DNA of 64,000 nucleotides from positions 219,726 to 283,725 of the forward strand of contig JADIIX010000010.1 in NCBI GenBank assembly GCA_027604505.1, in the 5' to 3' direction. The notes beneath the pieces are model-generated. The model was given only the letters and a program-made list of their open reading frames with translations. It ran no database searches and was not told where the DNA came from. The position numbers and the translations under genes are program-made. Below are positions 1 to 12,175 of this stretch, piece after piece (the first letter of the stretch is position 1; every line of letters starts with the position of its first letter). Source of the DNA: Gonapodya sp. JEL0774 (taxonomy: Eukaryota > Monoblepharomycota > Monoblepharidomycetes > Monoblepharidales > Gonapodyaceae).

Positions 1-2312
1 TGGTGTTTTGCAATGTCACACGAGGACCCCCTCGAGTCACAGCGGAGGGTTTCATCGACAATGCTGCTGAAAGCGATGGAGCTCGTACTTCAACTGTTAT
101 CTCCGCACTCAGTGACGGTGCAGGAACTACCCACGCGTATGGAGGGAAGCGTCCCTCAGTTGGATCACGGGGGCGGCGCACTCCTACCATGGACATGAGC
201 GGTTCTTCCATGAGTTTGCGACGCGCGTCTCAAGCAACCGGTGACGCTTATGGTGGAATTACATCCACCCCCCCGAGTAGGCCATCCACCAACCGCCTAC
301 CAAGCCTCGTTCCGGCGGACGAGGCAAATCTAGGAGCTTCTGGAGCTTGGACGGCTACAGGCCCTCCTGTGCAGTCTCAAAGCGGACCACTTGGACAATT
401 AACATCGACCACAACACCAGGGAAGGAGTTATCGCCTAGCAATGGGTGGATCCCGTCACCTGCACCTCAGGTGAACGGAAATGGCATACCAACCGCGGCA
501 TCGACCGTTCGGCGTGGATCAACAACACTCGACGTCGTTGGCAATCGTGGTGTTGGTGGAAGAAGAGGTTCGAATTCCAACGAAATGTTAATCCTCAAGA
601 GTTCGCGAAGGGGATCCGCGGCTGGAAACGAGCTGCTGACACGGGAGCCTAATGGCGAGCTTGTTCCTGCCTCCCCATCGGTAGCCAATAGCAGTCAAGC
701 GAGGCGTGGATCCCTTGACGATAGAGCCAGTCGGAGAGGGTCTGGCGATGCGGATCTTAGCCATAGCGGGGGAAGACGAGAATCGAGCAGTGATGGAGGG
801 AAGAGCGACGAGCGCCTGACACCAGCGAATGTAAAATTTGCCTTGATGCGCCGTAACGCTGACTCCGACATGCTTCCAATGTCGGTTTTGAACTTCTGTT
901 TACGCACCAAAGAGACGGTTGTTTTGGACAATGCCATGACTGACGCAAGGTAAGTTCAGTTACAGAAGAGCAAAATCGAGGTGGTGGGCTGAGAACTTTA
1001 TTCTCATTTTGATCTGGCCTCAAAGGTTTGGCAGCGATATTTACATTCGGAAGAATAAAGTTCTGTCGGTGCTGTGTGCCCCAGTCCTATCGCAATCACA
1101 AGTGACTGGGGCAGTCTATTTGGAGCATCGCAATCTATCTGGAGTTTTTACTCCTGAGCGTTTGTATGTTCTCAACATTATGTTTGGGCAGGCTGCGGTT
1201 TCCCTCGAGAATGCACGTCTCTACTCGTCGATAAACAAGTTTGTCCCCGACGACATGATTGCGCAACTCAAACACGAGAGTGTGCTTACTGTTCAACTTG
1301 GGGATTGCATTGAGAAGGATATGACCGTAATGTTCTCAGAGTAAGTGAGCGTCGAAAATTGCCGGTCATGATTTCCAACTCTTACGCTTTCTTGACCTGA
1401 AGCATTCGTGATTTCACCACGCTGAGTGAAAGTATGAATGCACGGAAAACCTTGAGCTTCCTCAATGCCTATCTTAGCAAAATGCAGCCGCTTATTGAGC
1501 AAAACAAGGGCATAGTGGACAAGTATTTTGGTGATGGTATACTAGCTCTTTGGAATGATCCGGATGGTGCGCTGGATAGTGCGATCTTTATGCAACGAGA
1601 GCTCCAGCACTTCAATACCAATAATCTGAGCGAGAAAACATATCACCAACGAGAGACCAGAGTTGGAATTGGATTCAATAGGTGGGCGGAACGTTTTCAG
1701 GATGTAGTGCCTCCAACACTGGAGTTTCACCTCCTAATATTGATTAGCGGACGCCTCATGCTTGGCGCGATCGGTGCACGCAGTCGCATTGATGTTAGCG
1801 TTATTGGAGATACTGTCAACCTTGGTTCCAGAGTAGAAGGACTGACAAAGTTCTACCACGTCGACTGTCTTGTATCAGAGCACACTTTTGTTCGACTAAA
1901 GAATCCAAATCGCTTCAACTTCCGGATGATCGACCTCGTCAGAGCCAAAGGGAAAACGGAGGCAATCAAAATTTACGAACTGATCGACGGAGAGTATGAT
2001 GAGAGACTTCGGGAGCGCAAGTTGGCAATCCGTACAATATTCACGGATGCGGTCAACTTGTACCAACGTAAAAATTTCATGAGCGCACTCCAAAAGTTTG
2101 ATGAGTGCTGGAGGTTGTGTCCAGAGGACTATTGCACTCGGATGTACAAGGATAGGTGCCGGAAGATGCTACAGATGATTGCGGATGGTGTGAATATCAA
2201 TAATTGGGAACCCGTGGAAATTATGTTCGACGTGAGTCCAGTACCAGATATGGATGATCGCTTTTGTTCAGTTTTCACTCTGAATACCTCTTCACCTCCA
2301 TCATAGAAATGA
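1..2312 (+). CDS. Adenylyl cyclase (class III) with GAF domain, 5'-truncated by the window
   Basis: Three introns are clear: 950-1025, 1341-1402 and 1682-1747; the last is 66 nt with no stop, so it can be mistaken for coding. A Ser-rich linker (1-949) is followed by a GAF-like region ending in the helix leading to the catalytic domain, then a class III cyclase domain. Both metal aspartates are present (FSDIRDFT, YFGDGILALW). The adenine-selecting Lys (DKYFGDG) and Asp (RIDVSVIGD) and the transition-state Asn/Arg (VNLGSR) are also there, so the product should be cAMP rather than cGMP. The linker holds seven R-R-x-S motifs matching the PKA consensus. The last exon is uncertain: a donor at 2232 joined to an acceptor at 2306 gives a stop almost at once. 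The upstream part of the protein lies outside the window. Confidence 0.85.
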
Positions 2313-2523
2313 GCCTTCACGTACGCCGGTGACAGTCAGTATCGATTCTTCCCCTGACTTTCGAAATAATGATGCCTTCGATATCACAATCGCATTTATA
2401 CGTACAGATACCCAAGTTATATATTGAACACTATGTCACGTCTGTAAATAGAACACGAATGAAAGAAGTAGTAATATTGTGATGTTACCCCTGAATTTAC
2501 AACAACGTCATCCAAATCCATAA

Positions 2524-3644
2524 ATGGCCCCCGAACTCACGTTTCATGTGGTGTTCAGTGTAGTCACAGTTTCTCGTCAGTTTCTGTTTTACATTGTCAC
2601 GGTATCCACATTGCGTGATCTTCGTTGAACTCTGACAGTTTCCGCATCAACTTCAAACTACCTTGCAAGCGCCATCAACTCACCGATAAGTGTCATCACG
2701 ACATGTGCGAATGGAAAGAATCCCCATCATGGATCACTACCATTTTCTGGTCCAGCATGCTTTCCAGAAATGACGTCATCGATTTTCGGATTGTTCGTGG
2801 CAAGTGAGTAAAACTTGACTATGATCTCACGAACTGGGCCTCGACTCACGCAATCTCCCGCAGTGTTTTTAATGGGAGGGCTCATCGGATCAATTGCAGT
2901 CTCAAAAGCCTCGTTGGGGAGGAAAGGATCACTCCAGTTGCAAACACGTGCGATATCGCAGGCTGTATTTTAGAGTACACCGCAGGAAATGTGTTTTGGC
3001 TATTCAGCTCAAGGTACGATAAACATACATTCCACAGATCTTCGATTTCTGAGTTACAGTTGTACATCGAGGCTAATTCAAGGACTGGATGGAGGAATCT
3101 CTTGCACCTGTATATTTCTGAGGTTGCCCCGACTTCGGCTCGAGGTGATTGAGAGAGAAACTTCCTTCGTGTTGTTGGCGCAAACAATCTTCGGAACAGG
3201 GGTTCTCGGTGTTTTCAACCAGATTGCAATAGTCGTGGGACTCATTTTGGCACAGCTTGCAGGTGGGATTCCATGCACGCTTCCCTCACATGCAACTTTT
3301 CACGGCGGTATGAAAAACATTTTTACATCGCGCTCCTCATTCGCTTTTGTATAGGGTTATTACTCTCGTCTGCCACACTTTGGCGACTCGCTGTATCAGT
3401 ATTTCCGGTTGTTTTTCCCTTGGTATCTACTCTCCTGCTTCATTTCTGTTCAGAGAGCCCAAGGTATCTTGTGCTCTGCGGCAAACATCGTGAAGCCAGG
3501 ATCCAGCTTCACCAGCTTCGTGGTACCGTTGACATTGATGACGAGCTCGATGCAATTGTGCGGAGCCAGCCCGGTGGGGGGTTGGACAGTCGCGGTGAGA
3601 CAGTTGACACCGTGGAGACTGCCACCGAGGAAATGGAAAGTTAG
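2524..3644 (+). pseudogene. N-terminal half of an SLC2/MFS sugar transporter (broken gene)
   Basis: Spliced reading gives the first six transmembrane segments of a sugar transporter. It shows MAPELTFHVVF at the start, INSP, GLFVA then GGLIGS, LGRKGS, YISEVAPTSARG followed across an intron (about 3152-3206) by VLGVFNQIAIVVG, then ESPRYL and a central-loop LRG. It stops at 3642-3644 in the central loop, so TM7-12 are missing. Frames break near 2939 (LGRKGSLQL to ANTCDIAG) and near 3095-3100 (LIQGLDGGIS to LYISEVAP) in ways no plausible intron explains. The missing half is found on the same strand at 28485-29347. I infer one gene split by about 25 kb; two unrelated fragments are the alternative. 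Confidence 0.75.
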
Positions 3645-3676
3645 AGCTGCTGACAGCATCCTTACAGACGTAGGGA

Positions 3677-4087
3677 ATGGCAGATCTACACATTGCATTC
3701 AAATGGAATAGTGACATTGATGGCGCATTTTATAGTGTTTTCCGGGAAGCGGTAAATGTGGACGAAAACCATACATTCCCACTCCTAGGCTACATAGCTA
3801 AAAGGGGGCTGCAAAAAGAGAGGATTGGTACCATGATTGTACAGATTGTAGTAAGGGGTGCTAAACCTGAGAATGTGAGTGATCTATTGAATTGGTTCAA
3901 AAGCCCCCTCTCTAACGAGGTTAAAGTGAATGTATGGAGGGAAAATAGCGTAATGGCTGACTCCGCGATAGCTTTGATGTCTCGTGACACATTAGATGCT
4001 ACTCATCGGAATTGGATAGAACAAACTGTAAGTAGCAGGGTTGCAGCGCAAGTACGGACTCACAATCTTACGCAAAGACTGGCGTAA
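3677..4087 (+). CDS. Hypothetical ORF, 136 residues, just after the transporter break
   Basis: An uninterrupted ORF starts 32 bp after the stop of the truncated transporter. The protein begins MADLHIAFKW, has no signal peptide, transmembrane segment or motif I recognise, and is mixed polar/hydrophobic. Its position at the left edge of the interrupted interval makes it a candidate piece of whatever was inserted. It could equally be a chance ORF. Confidence 0.3.
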   Translation: MADLHIAFKWNSDIDGAFYSVFREAVNVDENHTFPLLGYIAKRGLQKERIGTMIVQIVVRGAKPENVSDLLNWFKSPLSNEVKVNVWRENSVMADSAIALMSRDTLDATHRNWIEQTVSSRVAAQVRTHNLTQRLA

Positions 4088-4615
4088 CACAGTAGCGTAA
4101 ACAGTGGCGCTATCAGTAGTATAAAGGAGAGAGTTTCTTTACTTGTGTGATGAAGTACATGTATACACTTCGGAGTATCCTGTTCAATCCCGGTGCGCAG
4201 GGGACACTATTCATGTGAATAGCTTTGGTCAACCGGTTCTCAAGAAGACTCTCGCTTTCAAGTGAGGGAGAGTGTGGAGTAGACTGGCCACCGGATCTCA
4301 CTGTTGTTTCAATATTCCCTTCGGCCCAAATGACGGATTCTAAGGTGGCGAGAATTGGCGATACACACGGAGATACTATCACTCGTGAAACCCAAATGGT
4401 CAGACCGCGAGGAGCTCCAGATGATTTGAAGGTGCAACTCTGACCAGGTACCAACCACGGCTCAGCTCGCCTTATCCACTCGCAGTGAGAGCGTTGGAAG
4501 GGTGACGGTGAGCTGTGGAGTGTGGAGTGTGTGATGGATGATATGAAGAATAGTCAAGTACTTCTGTAAGTTTATTTCGCAGTGAGGGACAGGTTGTCCG
4601 ATCCTCGTTTACTAA
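4088..4615. other. Stretch without a recognisable gene (left flank of the catabolic genes)
   Basis: Only a 113-codon minus-strand ORF (4113-4454) and shorter plus-strand ORFs are open here. None resembles a known family and no RNA gene is seen. It probably holds the 3' flank of the minus-strand amidohydrolase. Confidence 0.4.
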
Positions 4616-5884
4616 TTAAATGTTGACTGATCCATCAGTGCCCAACATTTCAATGGCATTCTCCCTCCAAATTCTCTTTTGCTGTCCCTCTGATGCGAAG
4701 ATCTTTGGAATTCCAACTGAGAGACTCTCGACAAGCATTCTTACAATAGGGCCAGGAGTCCTATCCAGATTCAAAAATCGAAAGACGTCATGAAAATGAC
4801 TTGTACGGTAACAAATGACACCCATACCATATATAATCTGATCCGTATAACAGCCGGTTGCTTGCGTCGTCAATAGATCCAAGATTCCTGATGAGCATTG
4901 GCAACTGATTTGGGAGGGCAAAGCCGGCGAGGTCCCAGTGCAAGCTCATAAGTCCTTGCTGGAACTCCTCCGCTGTAACTTCCGACTGGGTGCCAGCGTA
5001 TCTTGATGTACCAATGACTCTGACCCTGTCAATGACGGGAGCAAAAGCACCACCACAATGCGAGGCAATCCAGCGGATGCGTGGATACCGCTTCAAACAG
5101 CCGCCAAGAAGAAGTTGAGTGAGAGCGCGCGCAGTCTCAAGCTGGTACTCGAGCATCGGGTCAGCATATTGGGAGAAGTTCCCGCCATACAGGATAGTCG
5201 CATTGTGCAAGGTGTCCGAAGGTTTTTGTGGAACCCCAGTATTCGAGCGGAAAGAAGCTCCATGGTGGGTGTGGAAGTCAGGGTGGACACGTAAACATGG
5301 CGCGGTAGGGTGCATGAAAACCACCGAGGAGTGTGCATTGAGGTCCTGATGAGGGATAGATGATAGTCATAGTAACTAAGCGATGACTGCCGGTGGCCGT
5401 AGCCTCTACTCACTTCATACAATTCGTTGAACGATGGGTCTCCTTGGTAGATTCCGTGATGGTTGCTCATCACCACGAACGCATTGACACCGTATCTCTC
5501 CCGTACCCTTTGAGCTTCGGCAATGCTTCCGTGTGTATCTGGAAGTGGAAGACTTGCGAACATACCAAAACTGTGTGGATTTTTCTTGCAAAGTTCAGCT
5601 GTCCAGTCGTTGCAGTCCATCGCGAGCTGCCTCGCTTCAGTATCTGCCCCAGGAACCAGGTGCACGCCCGGTGCCGATATAGACAGGTAGGCCTTCTCGA
5701 CTCCGATTTCCTTGTTGACTTCCAGATGGGTCTGAGAATTCCATATCATCACATTCTTCTCGACATGCTCACGCAGTTGACCGTCCACATGCGTCCAATC
5801 ACCCAATTCGCTCAGAGCCTTCGCATAGGGCGGGGGGATATGATGGACATGGGTGTCGTGCTTTCGCTTTGAAGCTTCTGTCAT
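4616..5884 (-). CDS. Amidohydrolase family 2 protein, ACMSD/aromatic decarboxylase-like
   Basis: Metal-dependent TIM-barrel hydrolases of this family include ACMSD and o-pyrocatechuate decarboxylase, which remove a carboxylate from aromatic acids or ring-cleavage products. Exon 1 (5414-5884) opens with the metal motif DTHVHHIPPPYAKAL (HxH). Exon 2 starts at 5345 and carries VVFMHPTAPC, IRWIASHCGGAFAPVIDR (metal His region) and LLYGSDYIW, with the conserved catalytic Asp of GSD. The remaining C-terminal part (HFHDVFRFLNLDR to the stop at 4616) continues in a different frame after about 4830; a 22- or 28-nt GT-AG interval or a +1 frameshift would join it. The start is an ATG at 5882-5884. The gene is divergent from the FAD monooxygenase and shares a 258-bp spacer with it, which suggests co-regulation. 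Confidence 0.8.
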
Positions 5885-6142
5885 GTTTGTAAACTTTTAT
5901 AATAGAGTGGCTGGCCCTCTTTAATATTGGACACAATTGGAGAGTAAATGTCCGACAAACTTTGGACGTGCCTCCTCCGCCTTTGGTCAACAAGACCCCA
6001 AGGGATGTCAACCAACAAAGTCGGAGGATTATTGTTTCGAGGTCGATATAACCATGTCGGAGTGTGTATTCATTTGTGCCGCTTTAACTCACCCAACCTG
6101 ATCGAGCTGTGAAACTTTCCGTCTTTAGGAACCACTGTTTCA
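5885..6142. promoter_or_regulatory. Bidirectional promoter region, amidohydrolase / FAD monooxygenase
   Basis: This is the 258-bp spacer between two divergent start codons. It must hold both promoters and would be a natural site for the nearby Zn2Cys6 regulator. I could not pick a specific CGG-type operator with confidence. Confidence 0.45.
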
Positions 6143-8649
6143 ATGGAAACGAAAACTCCAGTCCTAATCGGTGAGTCTTAATTATGGAAGGTCCTAGCTC
6201 TTGGCAATCCTTCACTCATGTTCCTGCCTCTTCATCTGCCGAACCAAAGTCGGCGGTGGATCGGCGGGGCTCACGCTCTCTGCGGTTCTCTCCGACCACG
6301 GAATTCAGCATATTCTCATTGAAAAGAACCCCTCAACATCGAATCTTCCGAAGGCAAGCGATATTCGTCGTTGTGATCACACATATGTAGAGATGTGCTC
6401 ACACGTCTTTGGTCCAACAGGCACACGTCTTGAACAAACGGAGCATGGAGGTCTTGCGACAGCATGGCATAGCGGATGAAGTGATTGAGAAGGTAAGAAC
6501 AGTGGCTCAACTCTACGCCTTCCTTCGAAAATCCTTTCAGATGTTGTTATAGGGATGCCCTCCAGATCTGATGTTCAAGACCAACTACATCACATCACTT
6601 GGCTCTGACCACACCCCTTATATGGGAAAGGAAATCTTTGAATCAGAATGCTTTGTCGGGAAGCCCGGTGCGCGGTTTTGCGTCGCACGTGCCGCTTGCA
6701 CAATCACCGATCATTCGCCATAAATCAGGGGGCGCTTACCGTGAGACGCTGTCAAAGGACTCACCATGTCTGTCAACCAACCTACCGCAGCTTAGATTGG
6801 AACCAATAATCCGAGCACGCGCCGAACAACGCAACCCTGGCAAGGCAAGTCCATAACCTTGGTATCTCGAACTGAAGCTTAAGTATCCATCAACTTTGTA
6901 CAGCTGTGGTTCAGCCATGAGGCTGTTGAATTCGTTCAAGGCACTGATTCTGTCAAGGTGGTGATAAGAAACCTTATGACGTCCAAAACTCTCACCATAG
7001 AGGCTACCTACGTTATTGCGGCTGACGGAGGGAGATTCTTCGGCGAAAAGCTTGGTATCAAGATGGAAGGGATCACTCGTTTCCTTAAAAACACCACAGT
7101 ACACATAAAAGCGGGTGAGTTTCTTTTGGCCCGTATCGTCCTGTGGTGCCTGTCTTACCCGCGTCCCGTCCTAGATCTCTCAAAGTATGTAGACGATGTG
7201 ACACTGATTTCTTGGATTACATCTCCGGTTTCTCGTGGCGTACTTGTGAAGATGGGCCCCACTTGGTGAGTGTATTTTCTAGGGCTCACTGGAACAGTTT
7301 TTGAGCTCTTCCGACCTGGCCTTAGGACTAGGCACTCCGAAGAGTGGAATATCTCGTTTGCTTTCATGTCGGAAGCCGAGACTATTAAGGAATACGACGA
7401 TGAATCTATCAAGCAACCAATCCGGGACCTACTGAACATCCCGGACCTCGAGCTTGAAGTACTGAAGGTCCGCAGTTGGTACTTTGAAAAGGTATTGGCC
7501 AATAAGTATCAGGTTGGACGAATATTTCTCGTGGGGGATGCGGCGCATCGCCACCCTCCAATGACAGGATTGGGGTTGAACACTGGTGAGTCGACTCCGA
7601 GGTAGCGTCCATCGACCCAGTTTAAACTCTTCAAACGAGTAGCAATCCAAGATTCACACAACATCGGCTGGAAACTCGCCGCCGTTCTCAAGGGACAAGC
7701 TGATCCAAGACTTCTGGAGGTTTGTTCGGCGGTCTGGCGGTGTAACTGAGCCCTTTAACTGATTTCTGAACGGCAGACCTACGAGATGGAACGCCGACCT
7801 GTGGGCAGAAGGATCACGAGTTGGGCTTTTCAAGCAATGTTAAATCACGAAGTATGTCGATGTATGTTCTCCTGGTCGAGGTTGGACTCATTCTTCTAGC
7901 TAGGTCATTGCTGCGTCTTTGGGCTTTATCAGAGGTGACAAAATGGCACTTATAGGTGCACTCATCGAGTTGTTCACGGAGGGGAATCCACAAGGAGCCA
8001 CCCGACGGGCCGTGATGAAGGAGGTCATGCCTACTCAGCGCATTGAGTATCTTGCCAATGATTTGGATATCGGACACATCTACCCCGATGGTGCATTCAT
8101 AGCGGATGGCACAAAGGCACCTCCTGAAGACCCGATGGGAGAACATTGTGAGTACTTTTGAAGCTCCTCCTTTTCACAAATTTCTGAATTATTAGGTGTT
8201 TTATAGACATCCCACTTGCTCGGCCTGGGCACCGCCTTCCTCACCTGTGGGTCACTCGTGGGAATGCAAAGCTATCCTCACACGATTTTGTCGGCTTTGG
8301 TTGGTTACTTATCACTGTAAGCATGACCAGTTAGATGTGATTGTGTCCGCGTCCACCTACTCAGTGACCTTAACTTTTACTTCGACAGGGGGAACAAGGC
8401 TCGTTTTGGGAACAGGCAGTAGGGGATGTTGCACAAGCTGCCGGTTTGATCGTTTCGTCTCTGCGCATTACGAAAGAAGACGACCCTTCTGGTGTTTGGA
8501 GCAAGGTGTGTGGTATTGATAGTGCCGGTGCGATACTTGTACGCCCGGATACGTATGTGGCGTATCGACACGCAATCGGAGTACCCTCCAAAGAAGCTGC
8601 GAAAGCTGCCCTTTCGGGTGCTCTGAAGACGATTACTCGAAAGTTGTAG
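6143..8649 (+). CDS. FAD-dependent aromatic-ring monooxygenase (phenol hydroxylase/PHBH-like)
   Basis: A flavoprotein hydroxylase that would use NAD(P)H and O2 to hydroxylate a phenolic ring. Exon 1 (6143-6170) and exon 2 (from 6250) join to METKTPVLIVGGGSAGLTLS, the GxGxxG FAD motif. Later come YVIAADGGR (the DG motif), VGDAAHRHPPMTGLGLN (the second FAD GD motif) and the thioredoxin-like C-terminal fold typical of phenol hydroxylases (LARPGHRLPHLWV). About ten introns are inferred. Two use GC instead of GT as donor (6354-6420 and 6845-6903, both with AAG|GCAAG); without them the frame and the motifs AHVLNKRSMEVL and GKLWFSHEAVEF are lost. The intron at 7266-7325 restores GPTWTRHSEEW. The donor near 6670 is the least certain. 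The length fits the family and no lesion is seen. Confidence 0.88.
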
Positions 8650-9360
8650 TATATACTTATGTTAGCTCAAAGAACAGGGATTTTAATATTCAGCTGCAGA
8701 TTGCAGAGGATATTTCGGTTTTCGACTGGCATTCTCATGACGACCAAAACCACTGCTGACAATTTAAAACTGAAGAAGGCGAGAAGGGAACAGCTGCTCA
8801 GGTAGCGGGAAAGCACCCACTTCCAGCGAGAGTGGACTTCGGAAGAGCAGAATTTGGCTACACGCATTAGCATTTCGAAAGTGACTATGGATCGTCAGGA
8901 ATAAGAGAGGTGAGGATGGGGAGGGCCATGAGGCACGAATCGTGGGATCACTATTTTCCACAATTCATGTTGTACGCCGTCTCTGTTGGAGAAAACGCCG
9001 TGTCTGTTGGAGAAAACATTCGCTGTTCTCGTACAGTTACACTGTGTATCATATACTGATGAGGCTTCAGGCATCACTAGACGGATTCATAAAACTCACA
9101 CAATTGAGCCAAGACCATCAACCAGCCTCAGTGAACGGAACGGTCATTCCTGATTCAAAATTGCTTTTACGTTGTTGGTGACAAGCTAGCTTCTCATTGT
9201 ATATCTGTCTGGAATCATTAGGAAGGGAAATATCGAAGGTGCCATAAAATGGAACATGTATCACCGTTTGGGCTGGCTACCCTTGCTCGAGGTGAATTGA
9301 CATTGGAGTTCTTTTCGCGCTAATAATTTACCATCGATGTGAATAGATTCTCTTTCTGTG
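8650..9360. other. Intergenic, convergent 3' ends; no gene seen
   Basis: This region lies between the 3' ends of the monooxygenase (+) and the Zn2Cys6 factor (-). It holds only short ORFs and a small tandem duplication at 8975-9016. Confidence 0.45.
8975..9016. repeat. Two-copy 21-bp tandem repeat
   Basis: The unit CGCCGTSTCTGTTGGAGAAA plus one more A occurs twice in direct succession with one mismatch. It is non-coding and probably replication slippage. Confidence 0.7.
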
Positions 9361-12175
9361 TCATCCCCTTGCTGAGCAATCAATGTTCAGTGTTTTGCGA
9401 ATCTCTTCAATCAATAAGATATTTGCAAAGGACCAGCCATAACATTGAAGTACTTTGAATCTGTCAGTCCAGTACGGGTATTGTTCGGGGAAACAGCCTG
9501 ACTGCCGCTTGCTGAGCCACTCTGGTTGTATCGTGATATGCTTTCCAGATGCTTGGAGTGTGCCCAACATCCTTCAGAACAGTTTCCTTACACCGCCGGA
9601 GCGTTTGTGCGAGGCCGGAGGCAAGGTTCCATTTCTCTCCGTAAAATTCAAGTTCCTGTATCACCAAATCTACGTGATAAACGCTTTCCCCTGTAACTTT
9701 GATGTCTGCAATCCAAACTTCGTATCCATATCCCAAAGACCGTCAGCGGAAATGCAACGCTTTATCGGACGCAACAGAGAACCTACCAAGTGCAATCACA
9801 TACAAACAAACAAGACAAATTGGTGACCAGAGGAGCCCTTTAAACACCAGGCGCTCCACGATAACCTTCGCTTGCATTGAGTGTGAGGTCGCTTTCTTGA
9901 AACTCTCGGAGCATGCCCACGCGAGTGGTACTTCCCAACAATTATGTGGTGAGAACGCTGATATTACCGTAGCGTGATAGAAAAGAAGGCCCCTGGTAGC
10001 ATTGACGTTGGTTAGTTCCTTGGAATTCGGCCCGGCCACTTCTGGATACGTGGTCACGTAATTTTGATACCAGATATCCTGTGGAAACCTGTGTAATTCA
10101 GAAACTTTGAACTCTTGCAAACTAGACATCTCACCAGGGCCTGAGCAATCTCTTCGAGGCCAAAGGGTTTATCCTGACGAGTCCTGCCATCTGTTTTCGC
10201 CAGCTGCGCACTCCCCATAATATAGTACAGCTCTGCTGTTGGTGCGGAGGCCTGTAAAAGATCTGTTATTGCAGCTCGCAATTTGAATGGTTTCTCAATA
10301 CAAACGCACCAAATCCAAAGCTCCCTTACCAGAACCTATGGACCAAGCATCCCACGAACCCAGGTCACATGGAAAATGCACCTTAAACTCACTATGTGAA
10401 ATCAGGGGCTTAGTGTTTTGAACAACCGATGAAATCTGGTCTGTTGTGAAAATGGCTTTTCAACGGACCATGCGTTGATGAACTGTCGAACGATTACGGA
10501 TCAATGATGGAATAGAAGACTCACCCCAGGCTGCAGGGCGAAATATTAGTATACATGGGGTTTGAAATTGCATGAAAACTAAGACTTGCAAAAACTCGAC
10601 AGGGCTGTACTCTCACCAAGCCGCCTCCTCTCCTCACCTCGCCTCCAGTCAAACCCGGAATTGCTCTCATCTTCCGAAAAAATCCCAATCTGGCGGGCTT
10701 TGCCAACACACAAACACAGAATGGGATACACTATGGCACTGGATAGTGGATAGCCTTATTCGCCATATTTGAACTGAAGAGCTCTTTCTAAACTTACACT
10801 TCATGGCAAGTCGAATATTGCAACATGAGTAGCAGTGACTGAACCACTTCATCGCCCCCATTTACATCTCCGAGCGAATTCCATAGCATTCTTTTGCACC
10901 TTGTAAAGAAAATGTCCCCAAGTTGTTTTCGGGTGTAGAATTCAAGGTCGACAAATGAAGAAGAGAATGCCAGAACCGAGAAAACCAGGAGACGATTTTG
11001 GGAGGCCAGACTTGAAAGGAATGTCGGGCGATGCATGATTGGAAAGCCGACTAAGTGTTTTCACAGATGAGGATACGAAGAGTCAAGGAAGTGAAACAGC
11101 TAAGCCCCACCTTTAACGCTCCGAAAGTTCCAATTGTGGCTGGAAAATACGTTAAGCTCGTAAACCTAAAAATAGTAGGCAGAGGTAGTTTTCACCTGAA
11201 GTACGTCCAAATTAGTGAATTGACAACCTCCGCAGAAGGTAGTGGTGGAAGGTCATCAAAGGGTCCCACGGGTCGGCTTATTGTGGGTTGATGTACAGCA
11301 GTGAAATGGCTTTCCGGATTCTCGGACTCTACATTAGTTGTCGAGGTTTCTAGGCCAGACACTCCTCTTTGACGACTTACACTTTCGGGAAGATAAGTTC
11401 TATCATCACTCACCAACGTCAACAACAATCACATCCAAAGTGTCTGGTTCTGAAGTTGCCAAATTCCGATCGGTGACGACTTCCAAACCCCCAGAGTCAG
11501 AGATACGGGAAAGCGCTTCCAAGAGATCAAATGAGCTTGAAGTAAGTCCGGCTGGAAAATCCAGGTCCGGAAAAATGACATCGGGAGTAACTGCTGAGTC
11601 TGAGGTATTGGTCACGAGATCGGGAAGACGAAGTTCGCACGCAGCTGCGTGTCCACGGAGACTCTCAACTATTTCTTCAATGTGAGAAAGAGAACGTTCA
11701 ATATCTTCCCGAGCACGCGTATCGTCTGGTGCTGGCGCGCTGGGTCGCTTCAGATTCGGAACAAGAGAAGCTAGGGACGATTCCACTTCGTCGATTCTAG
11801 ACCGCATCTGATCAATCCACCCGCGTTTGGGTCCAGGTAGCCTACGTTCGCTTGCTGACAAGCTCAATCAGGTCATCTACGCGAAAACTCGAGGGAAGAT
11901 TGGGCCTGTCTCCCACTTACGATAAACGCACTCCGTCCCCCGGTTTCGACAAAGGCTACAAATAGGCAACACCCCATCGCAGCCGGCATGCCGGGACCTA
12001 CATTCAGAACAGGCTTTGCGGATCGGTCAGTGATACAGGCTGAGGCAGAACTGAAACCTTGCCGGTTTTACACACCGTTCAAGACGTGACGTCGTTTCAC
12101 ACGACCACGCTCGCTCCTCTTGGATGTACTGACTTCTTCATCCGCGGAGGTAGAGGAGCGCTTGTGCTTAGGCAT
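9361..12175 (-). CDS. Zn2Cys6 fungal-specific transcription factor
   Basis: Exon 1 (12076-12175) encodes a basic start, MPKHKRSST to RRHVLN, and joins exon 2 (11921-12013) to form ACSECRSRHAGCDG and onward. The cysteines are spaced C-x2-C-x6-C-x6-C-x2-C-x6-C, the canonical binuclear cluster. Exon 3 starts with PSERRLPGPKRGWIDQM, the usual linker, then a coiled region. Further on, LPSAEVVNSLIWTYF and FPIMHRPTFL mark the start of the fungal_trans domain, and NATRGLLFYHATVISAF its middle. A short exon (about 11101-11130) is needed to keep frame between these. The 3' third (9361-9740) is less certain because two frames overlap near 9464-9570. Divergent from the Dal5-like permease and 0.7 kb from the monooxygenase, it is the likely regulator of this gene set (inference). 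Confidence 0.82.
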
